A stretch of DNA of 64,000 nucleotides, from the NCBI GenBank assembly GCA_947567625.1, contig CANONN010000003.1, positions 25,140-89,139 on the forward strand, in the 5' to 3' direction. The stretch is from an uncultured Roseburia sp. Lineage in GTDB: Bacteria > Bacillota > Clostridia > Lachnospirales > Lachnospiraceae. A model generated the notes under the pieces. That model was not told where the DNA came from and did not search any database. It saw nothing but the letters and a program-made list of their open reading frames with translations. The number at the start of each line of letters is the position of its first letter. Within the stretch, counting starts at the first letter, position 1. Made by a program: the position numbers and the translations under genes. Positions 18,425 through 26,774 of this stretch are shown here, one piece after another.

Positions 18425-19424
18425 CGATCTCATCACCTCCGCCTCTGGAGATAACAATCTCGCCTGCGTCCTCAAGTTTACGGATTACACTTACAATCTT
18501 CTGCTGTGCCTCCTCAACATCCTTCATACGAACAGGTCCCATAAATTCCATGTCTTCCTTGATCATAGCGGCAAGACGTTTGGAGAGGTTCTTGAAGATC
18601 ACATTCTGAACCTCCTCGTTGGCGCCCTTTAGGGCGATACCAAGATCGGAATTCTCCACATCGCGGAGAACACGCTGAATCGCGCGGTCGTCCAGCAGGA
18701 GAATATCCTCGAATACGAACATTTTCTTGCGGATCTCGTCTGCCAACTCCGGCTCTTCAATCTCAAGAGATTCCATAATATGTTTTTCGGTAGAACGGTC
18801 TACGGTATTTAAGATATTGACGATCGCATCCACGCCGCCGACGATCGTGTAATCCTGATTGACTAAGGATGCCAGCTTTCTCTCCAACACTTTCTCCACT
18901 TCTTTGATGACATCCGGCGAGGTGCGGTCCATCATGGCAATACGCTTTGCGACGTCCGCCTGCTTTTCCGGCGGCAGGGCGCCGATTACCATAGCAGCCT
19001 GCGCCGAGGTAAGATAAGACAAGATCATTGCGATTGTCTGCGGGTGTTCATCCTGTATGAAATTGAGCAGCTGACTCGGATCTGTCTTTCTGACAAACTC
19101 AAACGGCCGCACCTGCAGGGAAGCGGTAAGCTTCGTGATAACCTCCTGCGCTTTGTCCGCTCCCAGCGCTTTGTCGAGCAGCTCCTTGGCATATCCGATA
19201 CCGCCCTCTGCGATATACCGCTGTGCAAGACAGATCTGATAGAACTCCTCCAGCACATCTTCTTTAATCTGCGGCGATATACTTCTGGTATTGGCAATCT
19301 CCAGCGTCAACTCTTCGATTTCATCTTCTTTTAAGTGTTTAAACACATCGGCTGAACGCTCCGGTCCCAACGCAATCAATAAAACTGCCGCTTTCTGTAC
19401 CCCATTTAATCCATCTGTTGCCAT
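18417..19424 (-). CDS. fliG: Flagellar motor switch protein FliG
   Basis: C-ring protein that receives torque from the stator. The three-domain layout is clear: N-domain (LNGVQKAAVLLIALGPERSA), middle EHPQTIA motif in FIQDEHPQTIAMILSYL, and the torque helix MFVFEDILLLDDRAIQRVL near residues 238-256 with its charged residues. Length 335 aa is typical. It starts 3 bases after the fliF stop. Confidence 0.98.
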   Translation of the reverse strand: MATDGLNGVQKAAVLLIALGPERSADVFKHLKEDEIEELTLEIANTRSISPQIKEDVLEEFYQICLAQRYIAEGGIGYAKELLDKALGADKAQEVITKLTASLQVRPFEFVRKTDPSQLLNFIQDEHPQTIAMILSYLTSAQAAMVIGALPPEKQADVAKRIAMMDRTSPDVIKEVEKVLERKLASLVNQDYTIVGGVDAIVNILNTVDRSTEKHIMESLEIEEPELADEIRKKMFVFEDILLLDDRAIQRVLRDVENSDLGIALKGANEEVQNVIFKNLSKRLAAMIKEDMEFMGPVRMKDVEEAQQKIVSVIRKLEDAGEIVISRGGGDEIVV

Positions 19425-19427
19425 AGT

Positions 19428-21032
19428 TTATTCCCACTCCTCATTCAGCCAGTTACGCAGTAATGCCGCTGCGGCTTCCGGATTTTCTTCTACAAACTTC
19501 TCAATGAGAAGCCTTGTCTCTGATTTCTCTGTAAATCCAATATCCTCCAAGCCTTCCTCCGACTCCTTGGTGGATTCTAACAAGCTCTCAACAGAAAGCT
19601 CCGCCTCGACCTCCTCGGCCTCTTTCTCTTTCCTGGTGCTGCGGAATACCACAAATCCCAAGAGCAGGAATATCAATACGGCAAGAATAATCTGCAGGTA
19701 ATCGGACAGTCCCCTGCCGCCTGCGGACGCCTGGAAGATCGGCTCGTTCTGCGCGATGATCGAGATATTCTCCACCGGAAATCCCGTCGCGTTGGCTACC
19801 ATCGTGTAGTAGCTCTGATCTACCTCTACCTGGACCGGCGCACTGTTGGCCGCGATATATTCGTCAAACGACATGCCGTCGAGCGCTCCGGCTGCCCGAA
19901 GCGCATCTTCGCTGTGTATCACATAATTGGTCGCCACTAAGGAAACGGACGAGGTGTCATAATTGATCTTGCCCACAGCCGACTGCCGGTCGGTCACCTG
20001 CTCGTTGTTCTGATATCTGATTGAACTATCGCTGATCGTCGAGGAGGTAATCTCGCCGTCCTCTAACATATAAGCGGTGTCATCATTGGTATCCGTACCG
20101 GGCACGCCCGCATATGTACCGGTGCTCTCCGCCTCATACTGGCTCTGCTCACCGATCATACCGTTGGTCTGCCCGTCCGGCGCGTAATATTCTCTAGTGG
20201 TTGTCCGCACGGAATCAAAGTCCATATCCAGCTTGATGCCGACCTCCACATGGTCAAACAGGGAGGACCCTACCATAACATCCTTGACTTCACTCTTAAT
20301 GCGGTTCTCTGACTTGGCCCGGTAAGAAAGCTGGCTGCTTGCCGCCCCCACGGAAGTGGAGGAATCCCCTCCGGAAAACAACACGTTGGAATTGGAATCC
20401 AGAATCAAGATGTTGTCCGTCGTTTCATTGCCGACCTGCGTTGCGATGTACTGCGCGATGCCCACCGCTTTCTCATCGTCCATCTCCTCGTTTAACGTCA
20501 GGATTACGGCCGCATGGGCCTCCTCCTCCCTCGCTAGGATGGTTCCGTCATCGTTGGGCAAATCCACGGTAACCGAGGCAAAATCGACGTTGGAGAGCGA
20601 CATCAGCTGCTCTGCAAAGTACACCTGCAAATAATCCTTATAGCGTTTTGTCTTGTCGGCCTCGGTGGAACTGAAGCCTCCTGCAAAAACGCTCTCCAAA
20701 TCAAATCCCTTCGTCGGGATATCGTTCGTTCCAAGCAGAATCGACGCCGTAGCGATATCGTCTCTGTCCACATAAAAAATCAGCCCGTCCTGAGACAGCT
20801 TGTATTTGACCGAATTGTCTCCGTCCAAAACCTCTTTTACTTTTCCTGCTTCCGCCGTGGAGGTACACTCCACCAGCACTTCCATATGCGGCCTGCTGAC
20901 TACAAAGGCGAGTATTCCCAATGCCAACAAAATAACCGCAGCAATACTGATCAGCAGTGTCTTTTGTTTCGTATTATACTTCTTCCACCAATCCTGCACC
21001 TTGGTCAGGATATTCTGTAATTGTTCCGGCAT
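19428..21032 (-). CDS. fliF: Flagellar MS-ring protein FliF
   Basis: Forms the membrane ring on which the basal body is built. TM helices lie near residues 25-46 and 443-463; between them are the ring-building YscJ/FliF domain (about 47-220) and the FliF C-domain, and the cytoplasmic FliG-binding tail ends in EAAAALLRNWLNEEWE. Length 534 aa is normal. Confidence 0.97.
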   Translation of the reverse strand: MPEQLQNILTKVQDWWKKYNTKQKTLLISIAAVILLALGILAFVVSRPHMEVLVECTSTAEAGKVKEVLDGDNSVKYKLSQDGLIFYVDRDDIATASILLGTNDIPTKGFDLESVFAGGFSSTEADKTKRYKDYLQVYFAEQLMSLSNVDFASVTVDLPNDDGTILAREEEAHAAVILTLNEEMDDEKAVGIAQYIATQVGNETTDNILILDSNSNVLFSGGDSSTSVGAASSQLSYRAKSENRIKSEVKDVMVGSSLFDHVEVGIKLDMDFDSVRTTTREYYAPDGQTNGMIGEQSQYEAESTGTYAGVPGTDTNDDTAYMLEDGEITSSTISDSSIRYQNNEQVTDRQSAVGKINYDTSSVSLVATNYVIHSEDALRAAGALDGMSFDEYIAANSAPVQVEVDQSYYTMVANATGFPVENISIIAQNEPIFQASAGGRGLSDYLQIILAVLIFLLLGFVVFRSTRKEKEAEEVEAELSVESLLESTKESEEGLEDIGFTEKSETRLLIEKFVEENPEAAAALLRNWLNEEWE

Positions 21033-21050
21033 TTTCGATTACTCCCATCC

Positions 21051-21368
21051 TTAAATCTGCATATTCATCAATTCTCTGTAAGCTTCCAGTATCTTATCTT
21101 TGACAGCCGTCGTGTACTGAATCGCGCTCAATGCCTTAGATGCCGCAATCTGCATGTCGTGCGGGTTGTCCGCCAATCCCAGTGCAAACTGCATCTGCGC
21201 AGCCTCCGCCTGATTTTGCAGCGTGTTGGTCTCTCCGACCAAATCCATCGCGGCGGACAATACCGATGCGAAATCATCGCCCGCAGCCTTACCGCTGCCG
21301 AGCAGCGTATTTTCCGTAACTATATTCATATAATCCGGCGTAATACCGGTCAACATTGAAACATCCAT
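21051..21368 (-). CDS. fliE: Flagellar hook-basal body protein FliE
   Basis: Small rod protein that joins the MS ring to the proximal rod. The family C-terminal pattern ALGLADNPHDMQIAASKAL and a helical C-terminus are present; 105 aa. It lies between flgC and fliF, the usual order. Confidence 0.95.
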   Translation of the reverse strand: MDVSMLTGITPDYMNIVTENTLLGSGKAAGDDFASVLSAAMDLVGETNTLQNQAEAAQMQFALGLADNPHDMQIAASKALSAIQYTTAVKDKILEAYRELMNMQI

Positions 21369-21426
21369 CTCTTGACTCCTTATCTTATTGAAAAATGAAA
21401 TTCAAGCCTGCTGCACCGGCAATCGC

Positions 21427-21867
21427 TTATGAACCGATCTTTAACGCCGCCTGCACCATGCTCTTTGACGAGTTAAAGGCCGTGGTGTTGGCCTCATAAG
21501 CCCTTGTGGCATCAATCAGATTGGTCATCTCGGTTACGGTATTGACATTTGGATAGCGCACATAGCCGTTTTCGTCCGCGTCGGGATGCGCCGGATCATA
21601 ATCCATGATAAAATCCGTCTCCATATCGCTTCTCACAGAGGTAACCTTCACGCCGTTCCCAACCAGACGCTCCCTGGAAGTGGAATAATATGTACTAAAC
21701 GGCGTCACCTGCTTCTCCTGAAACGTGACGATCTTGCGACGGTACGGTTCCCCGTTCTCCGTCCGCGTCGTATTGATGTTGGCAATATTCTGCGCAATCG
21801 TGTCAATGCGGAAACGCTCTGCCGTCATACCGCTGGCGCTGATATTAAAGCCCTGAAATAATCCCAT
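21427..21867 (-). CDS. flgC: Flagellar basal-body rod protein FlgC
   Basis: Proximal rod subunit. The N-terminal rod motif (GFNISASGMTAERFRIDTIA then QNIANINTT) and the C-terminal VTEMTNLIDATRAYEANTTA motif define it. Length 146 aa is typical. It follows flgB after a 64-nt gap. Confidence 0.96.
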   Translation of the reverse strand: MGLFQGFNISASGMTAERFRIDTIAQNIANINTTRTENGEPYRRKIVTFQEKQVTPFSTYYSTSRERLVGNGVKVTSVRSDMETDFIMDYDPAHPDADENGYVRYPNVNTVTEMTNLIDATRAYEANTTAFNSSKSMVQAALKIGS

Positions 21868-21931
21868 ATTCTGTCATCCTCCTTAAGAAAAACCGTTTGA
21901 CCGCTAATGGCCTGCATATCGATCCGACCGT

Positions 21932-22327
21932 CTACTTGATCGCCGCCTGTATTCTCTGGAACTCTGAGTTAATCGCGGAAGTCAGGAGTTCGTATCGCAG
22001 TTCCTCGGAAGCCGACTCCACCTGCTCCGTGTCAATATCTACGTTATTTTTGTCCAGACGATAAGAAAAGAAAGCGGAGTCATCATAGACCTCAGGGGAG
22101 AGATCGCTAAGATGCGTGTTGAGCCCGCGCACCTTTTTATCCAAAGACTCATACTTAGAAGCCCCCATCTCCCGCTTTAACACACTCTGAAAATCTATAT
22201 CCTGCCGCTTAAAACCAGGTGTATCATAGTTGGATATGTTATTGTTGATAATCTCTTTCCTCAGCCAGCTCGCATCGGCCGCCTTATCCAACACATTGAT
22301 ATAGTCGAACCCGTTCGTTGTAAACAT
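21932..22327 (-). CDS. flgB: Flagellar basal-body rod protein FlgB
   Basis: Proximal rod subunit and first gene of the flagellar operon. It has the motif NNNISNYDTPGFKRQDIDFQ near residues 28-47 and a helical C-terminus; 131 aa fits. It lies 218 bases downstream of codY, separated from it by the terminator at 22488-22537 and served by the candidate promoter at 22377-22404. Confidence 0.95.
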   Translation of the reverse strand: MFTTNGFDYINVLDKAADASWLRKEIINNNISNYDTPGFKRQDIDFQSVLKREMGASKYESLDKKVRGLNTHLSDLSPEVYDDSAFFSYRLDKNNVDIDTEQVESASEELRYELLTSAINSEFQRIQAAIK

Positions 22328-22376
22328 ATCTTAGCCCCTTTCTTCACAGTACACAATACTAAGAATACCTTACTTT

Positions 22377-22404
22377 ATTATAAAAGATATTTTCAAAAAC
22401 ACAA
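22377..22404 (-). promoter_or_regulatory. Candidate promoter of the flagellar operon
   Basis: On the minus strand a perfect TATAAT (22377-22382) lies 16 bases from a weak TTGTGT (22399-22404), about 45 bases before flgB. The region is strongly A/T-rich. No clear SigD-type motif was seen. Confidence 0.45.
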
Positions 22405-22487
22405 GTGTTTTTTGTCGTTTTTTACATCATATTGTATTTTTTTGTGACATTATCCACAAGATATTAGCTTTTTCTACCAATTTCTGC

Positions 22488-22537
22488 AAAAAAATACCAC
22501 GGATTCCAGTTTCTCTGATAATCTATGGTATTTTGCG
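22488..22537 (-). terminator. Terminator after codY
   Basis: Just past the codY stop, minus-strand arms AATACCA / TGGTATT enclose a loop with a further short stem, followed by a T7 run (A at 22488-22494 on the plus strand). It separates codY from the flagellar operon. Confidence 0.65.
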
Positions 22538-22545
22538 GTTTATCC

Positions 22546-23328
22546 TCAGTGACTCAGATTCTCGTTTTTGATTTTCTCTAGCTCCTCAAAGACCACGTCG
22601 TTGAGGACTTTGATATAAGTGCCTTTCATGCCGGAAGAGCGGGATTCGATGACGCCGGCGCTCTCAAATTTGCGCAGCGCATTGACAATCACGGAGCGCG
22701 TGATTCCTACCCTGTCCGCGATCTTGCTCGCCACAAGGATTCCCTCTTTGCCGTCCATCTCGTCAAAAATATGTGTAATCGCTTCCAGCTCCGAAAACGA
22801 CAGTGTGCTAATCGCAGATTTTACTATCTGAATTTTGCGCGTCTCCTCGGCGTTTTCCTCGTTGACCGAGCGCATCATCTCCAGTCCGACAACGGTAGTG
22901 CCGTACTCGCTCAAAATGATATCGTCGATATCGTACAGCTGTTCCCTGCGGTAGACAAACAAGGTGCCCAGCCTCTCGCCCGCGATATCGATCGGCGTGA
23001 TAATCGCCGTGTAAGACTTTACCCCATCCATAAAACCAAGGGTCTCAAGATTGACGTTTTCTTTTGTGGACAGTATGCCAAGCAGCCGTTCGTTTAACAG
23101 TGGATCAATAAACCCCCCGACTTCATCCACGATCAGTTCGCCGATTTCTTCGATCCCCGCAGCCAGACCGGTTCCCAGCACTTTGCCTTTCTTGCTGATC
23201 ACCAGGATATTGGAGGAAAGGATGTCCTTTAACACATCACAGATATCGTTGAATATCACTTTGGAAGAGCTGTTATTGTGGAGCAGTTTGTTGATCTTTC
23301 TTGTCTTATCTAATAATTGAACACTCAT
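22546..23328 (-). CDS. codY: GTP- and BCAA-sensing pleiotropic repressor CodY
   Basis: Global nutritional repressor of Firmicutes. The N-terminal GAF domain (about 1-155) binds branched-chain amino acids. The C-terminal winged helix has ASKIADRVGITRSVIVNALR (about 203-222) followed by FESAGVIESRSSGMKGTYI. Length 260 aa is normal, and a GGGAGGAATT ribosome site precedes the ATG. It lies directly upstream of the flagellar operon as in Bacillus, where CodY represses motility genes; the same control here is inference. Confidence 0.97.
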   Translation of the reverse strand: MSVQLLDKTRKINKLLHNNSSSKVIFNDICDVLKDILSSNILVISKKGKVLGTGLAAGIEEIGELIVDEVGGFIDPLLNERLLGILSTKENVNLETLGFMDGVKSYTAIITPIDIAGERLGTLFVYRREQLYDIDDIILSEYGTTVVGLEMMRSVNEENAEETRKIQIVKSAISTLSFSELEAITHIFDEMDGKEGILVASKIADRVGITRSVIVNALRKFESAGVIESRSSGMKGTYIKVLNDVVFEELEKIKNENLSH

Positions 23329-23372
23329 GTGAATTCCTCCCGCTTTGCAAACAAGTTTCTGTGCTGGTATCT

Positions 23373-23401
23373 ACTCTAACACATTTATTCTGATAATTCA
23401 A
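23373..23401 (-). promoter_or_regulatory. codY promoter with CodY-like box
   Basis: Minus-strand TTGAAT (23396-23401) and TAGAGT (23373-23378) are 17 bases apart. A sequence matching 11 of 15 positions of the CodY consensus AATTTTCWGAAAATT lies across the spacer at 23384-23398, where a bound repressor would block polymerase. This suggests autorepression. Confidence 0.45.
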
Positions 23402-23449
23402 CATATAACCGTTATTTTTGCAATATTTCTAATTATTTTGCAAAACAGT

Positions 23450-25549
23450 TCAGATACCTTCACGATCGCCTTCGGCGTCTTTTTCCTTGTTTTCGGCCAG
23501 ATAACCACATTGTTCATTTGCGCAGACAATTTTGCTGCCTTTGACTACCATATAACCGCCGCACCGGGGACATTTATCGCTGACAGGTTTTGCCCAGCTC
23601 ATAAAATCACATTCTGGATTGTCCTCACAGCCATAATATTTCCTGCCTTTTTTTGTTTTTCTCAGCACGACCTCTTTCCCGCACTTGGGACAGGCAACGC
23701 CGATCTTCTCCAGATAAGGCTTGGTGTTGCGGCACTCGGGAAAGCCCGGACAGGCCAAAAACTTCCCGTGCGGGCCGTACTTGACTACCATATAGCGGCC
23801 GCAGAGATCGCAGACCACATCCGTCACCTCGTCCTCGATCTTGACCTTTTCCAGGTCCTTTTCCGCCGCCTTTACCGCCTCGTCAAGATCGGGGTAGAAG
23901 TTGCGCACGACCGTCTTCCAGGGAACGTTGCCATCTCCCACACTGTCCAAAAGAGACTCCATATTGGCGGTAAAGTTTTCGTCCACAATCGTCGGAAACG
24001 ACTCTTTCATGATCTGGTTCACCACCTCGCCAAGCTCGGTGACATACAGGTTTTTTGCCTCTTTTACGATATAACGCCTGCCAAGAATCGTCGTGATCGT
24101 CGGCGAATAGGTACTCGGGCGCCCGATTCCCAGCTCCTCCAAAGCCTTTACCAAAGATGCCTCCGTATAATGCGCGGGCGGCTGGGTAAAATGCTGTTTT
24201 TCCTCCAAAGACTCCCTGGTGAGCACCGTATGCTCGTCGATGCTTTTCAAGAACACGTTGGAATCTCCCTTCTCGTCCTCCTCACTGGTGTACACGGACA
24301 TAAATCCGTCAAATGATATCCGGGAAGCTGAGACGGAAAACCGATAAATACCGGCCCCGATTTTGACATTGGTCGTCTCATAGATCGCGGATGACATGCG
24401 GCTGGCCACAAAACGCTTCCAGATCAGCTGATACAGGCGGAACTGATCTCTGGAAAGCGAATCCTTCACTGCCGCCGGCGTCCTTGCGATATCGGACGGG
24501 CGTATCGCTTCGTGTGCGTCCTGAATCTTTGCCCCGCTCTTTTTCTGCGCCGGCGCATCCGCCGTATAGCGTTCGCCATATGCACCGGAAATATATTCCC
24601 TCGCCAGCACATCCGCCTCCTCGGAGACGCGCACGGAGTCCGTTCTCAGATAGGTGATAAGACCTACCGTTCCCTCGCCCTTGACGTCGATTCCCTCATA
24701 TAACTGCTGCGCAATCCGCATGGTCTTTGCGAGCGGAAAATTGAGCGCTTTTGACGCCTCCTGCTGCAAGGTACTGGTAGTAAACGGAAGCGGCGCCTTC
24801 TTGGTGCGCTCTCCCTTTTTCACTTCGAGCACATGAAACGTTTCATTTTCTAACGCCTTAAGTACCTGCTCCATCTCTTCGCGCGAGGAAATGGCAAGTT
24901 TCCCCTGTTCGGTTCCCTGTAGCTTTGCCACAAGTTGCTTTTTCTCCCCCTTGACGGAGAGCTTTGCCTCCAGGGTCCAGTATTCCTCGGGGATAAAGGC
25001 GTTGATCTCCTCCTCCCTGTCGCAGATGATGCGCAGCGCCACAGACTGAACTCTGCCCGCGCTAAGCCCCCTCTTTACCTTGGCCCAGAGCACCGGGCTA
25101 ATCTGATACCCCACCATGCGGTCTAAGATACGCCTCGTCTGCTGGGCGTCCACCATATTCATATCGATCGCGCGCGGCTCTTTTAACGAGGCTTTCACCG
25201 CACTCTTTGTGATCTCGTTAAACGTGATGCGCCGCATATTTTTGTCCGTCAGCTTGAGCGCCTGGCTCAAATGCCAGGAAATCGCTTCTCCCTCGCGGTC
25301 CGGGTCGGTTGCAAGATAAACTTTTTCCGCTTTCTTTACTTCCTTGCGAAGCTTTGCCAGAATATCTCCTTTCCCCCGGATTGTAATATATTTCGGCTCG
25401 AAATCATGCTCAAAGTCAATCCCCATCTGACTTTTGGGAAGATCTCTCACATGCCCGTTTGAGGCGACCACCTCATAATTTTTCCCTAAAAACTTTTTAA
25501 TTGTCTTCACCTTGGCAGGCGACTCGACAATCACAAGATATTTTGCCAT
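23450..25549 (-). CDS. topA: DNA topoisomerase I
   Basis: Type IA topoisomerase that relaxes negative supercoils. The Toprim domain (YLVIVESPAK at the start, ATDPDREGEAISWHL near residues 80-94) is followed by the core with catalytic Tyr300 in GLITYLRTDS. Three C-terminal four-Cys zinc ribbons are visible (CDLCG, CPKCG and CPRCG starts). Length 699 aa is typical. dprA lies upstream in the same direction, with a 26-nt gap, so the two are probably co-transcribed. Confidence 0.98.
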   Translation of the reverse strand: MAKYLVIVESPAKVKTIKKFLGKNYEVVASNGHVRDLPKSQMGIDFEHDFEPKYITIRGKGDILAKLRKEVKKAEKVYLATDPDREGEAISWHLSQALKLTDKNMRRITFNEITKSAVKASLKEPRAIDMNMVDAQQTRRILDRMVGYQISPVLWAKVKRGLSAGRVQSVALRIICDREEEINAFIPEEYWTLEAKLSVKGEKKQLVAKLQGTEQGKLAISSREEMEQVLKALENETFHVLEVKKGERTKKAPLPFTTSTLQQEASKALNFPLAKTMRIAQQLYEGIDVKGEGTVGLITYLRTDSVRVSEEADVLAREYISGAYGERYTADAPAQKKSGAKIQDAHEAIRPSDIARTPAAVKDSLSRDQFRLYQLIWKRFVASRMSSAIYETTNVKIGAGIYRFSVSASRISFDGFMSVYTSEEDEKGDSNVFLKSIDEHTVLTRESLEEKQHFTQPPAHYTEASLVKALEELGIGRPSTYSPTITTILGRRYIVKEAKNLYVTELGEVVNQIMKESFPTIVDENFTANMESLLDSVGDGNVPWKTVVRNFYPDLDEAVKAAEKDLEKVKIEDEVTDVVCDLCGRYMVVKYGPHGKFLACPGFPECRNTKPYLEKIGVACPKCGKEVVLRKTKKGRKYYGCEDNPECDFMSWAKPVSDKCPRCGGYMVVKGSKIVCANEQCGYLAENKEKDAEGDREGI

Positions 25550-25575
25550 CTCCCACTCCTTTTAACCGCAGCAAA

Positions 25576-26655
25576 TTATAATCTTTTTACATAATAATTT
25601 TTAAAATTTTCTGCAATCAGCTCTTTTTGTATGAGACCATCCAGCAATACTGCAAGCTGCTGCATGGAATACTGTGTTTTCTCCAGAAGTTCTTCCAGAC
25701 TTTTCGGTTGTAAATCCAGACAACTATACACCAAGCGTTCTTCTTTTTCAAGTGAAAAATTATTTAAATTTTGGGTATGTGCGTCGGAAACCGGCGACAA
25801 GTTCAGATCTTTCGCCAATAATTCCACATCAAAAATAATTCCCGCCCCCTGGGAAATCAAATAATTGCACCCCTCGCCAAGCGCGTCATGTATCCTGCCC
25901 GGAACCGCATAGATATCTTTGCCCTGCTCTAGGGCCAGGTCGACCGTGATCAAAGAGCCGCTCTTTTTTCTCGCCTCCACGACGATCACCACGTCGGAAA
26001 GCCCGGCGATAATACGGTTTCTTTGCGGGAACTGCCCGGCGCGCGGTTTTGTGCCCGGCGGATACTCCGACAAAATGCCGCCATTTTTCTCTAAGATCGC
26101 CTGGTAAAGATTCCTGCTGGTGGACGGATAGCAGACATCGGCGCCGCAGCCTAACACCGCGTAGGTAGTTCCTCCCGCCTTAAGCGCTCCCCACTGTCCG
26201 CCGGCGTCGATGCCTCTGGCCATCCCGCTTATTACCACGGCGCCGCAGGCGGACAGCGCGCCGCCGATCTCTTTGGCCACGGCATAGCCGTACTCCGAGC
26301 ACTGCCTGGCCCCCACAATGGCAACGGTCTTTTTCGCCGCCGAAAAGGGCTTTCCCCTGCCGAAAAGAACAAACGGGGGATTGGCAATGTCGCGCAATCT
26401 CTGCGGATACGCTTCCTCCTCCATCGAACAGACGTACATCCCGCTCTCGATCAGTTTATGATACTCCCGCTCATGGTCCCCATTTTTGCTGGCAAGGATG
26501 CACTCGACCTCCTCCGGCCGAAAAAGATGCGTTTTTTCTAACTGTTTTTTGGATAAACCATACACTTCCCTCGCACATCCTGCCATCGCGAGCAGGCGCA
26601 AAATTCTCAGATTGCCGATTCCGGGAATCGTTGTAAGCCAATACGCATAGTTCAT
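25576..26655 (-). CDS. dprA: DNA processing protein DprA (Smf)
   Basis: Single-strand DNA-binding loader of RecA in natural transformation. The Rossmann-like core runs from about residue 95 to 300 with VAIVGARQCSEYGYAVAKEI, ISGMARGIDAGGQ and FPQRNRIIAGLSD; a small winged-helix-like domain ends the protein. The frame extends to a TTG at 26679, but AGAGGA lies just before the ATG at 26655, giving 359 aa. The longer form would translate the hairpin leader at 26656-26688. It lies between comM and topA. Confidence 0.95.
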   Translation of the reverse strand: MNYAYWLTTIPGIGNLRILRLLAMAGCAREVYGLSKKQLEKTHLFRPEEVECILASKNGDHEREYHKLIESGMYVCSMEEEAYPQRLRDIANPPFVLFGRGKPFSAAKKTVAIVGARQCSEYGYAVAKEIGGALSACGAVVISGMARGIDAGGQWGALKAGGTTYAVLGCGADVCYPSTSRNLYQAILEKNGGILSEYPPGTKPRAGQFPQRNRIIAGLSDVVIVVEARKKSGSLITVDLALEQGKDIYAVPGRIHDALGEGCNYLISQGAGIIFDVELLAKDLNLSPVSDAHTQNLNNFSLEKEERLVYSCLDLQPKSLEELLEKTQYSMQQLAVLLDGLIQKELIAENFKNYYVKRL

Positions 26656-26688
26656 GTATCCTCTCATTCCGCCGCACAAGCGGCATCA
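26656..26688 (-). promoter_or_regulatory. Hairpin leader before dprA
   Basis: A 5-bp GCCGC/GCGGC stem with a 4-nt loop (26671-26684) is followed by GGAnTGAGAGGA and the ATG. The same arrangement precedes spoIVB at 48973-49003. The stem ends about ten bases before the ribosome site. Confidence 0.5.
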
Positions 26689-26774
26689 CTCTCCAGTGTT
26701 TTGATTCACTTCATCTATCTCACTTTAACTCCTTCACTTTAACCTTAGGCAGCGTTTCAGTGTATGCCGACGCA

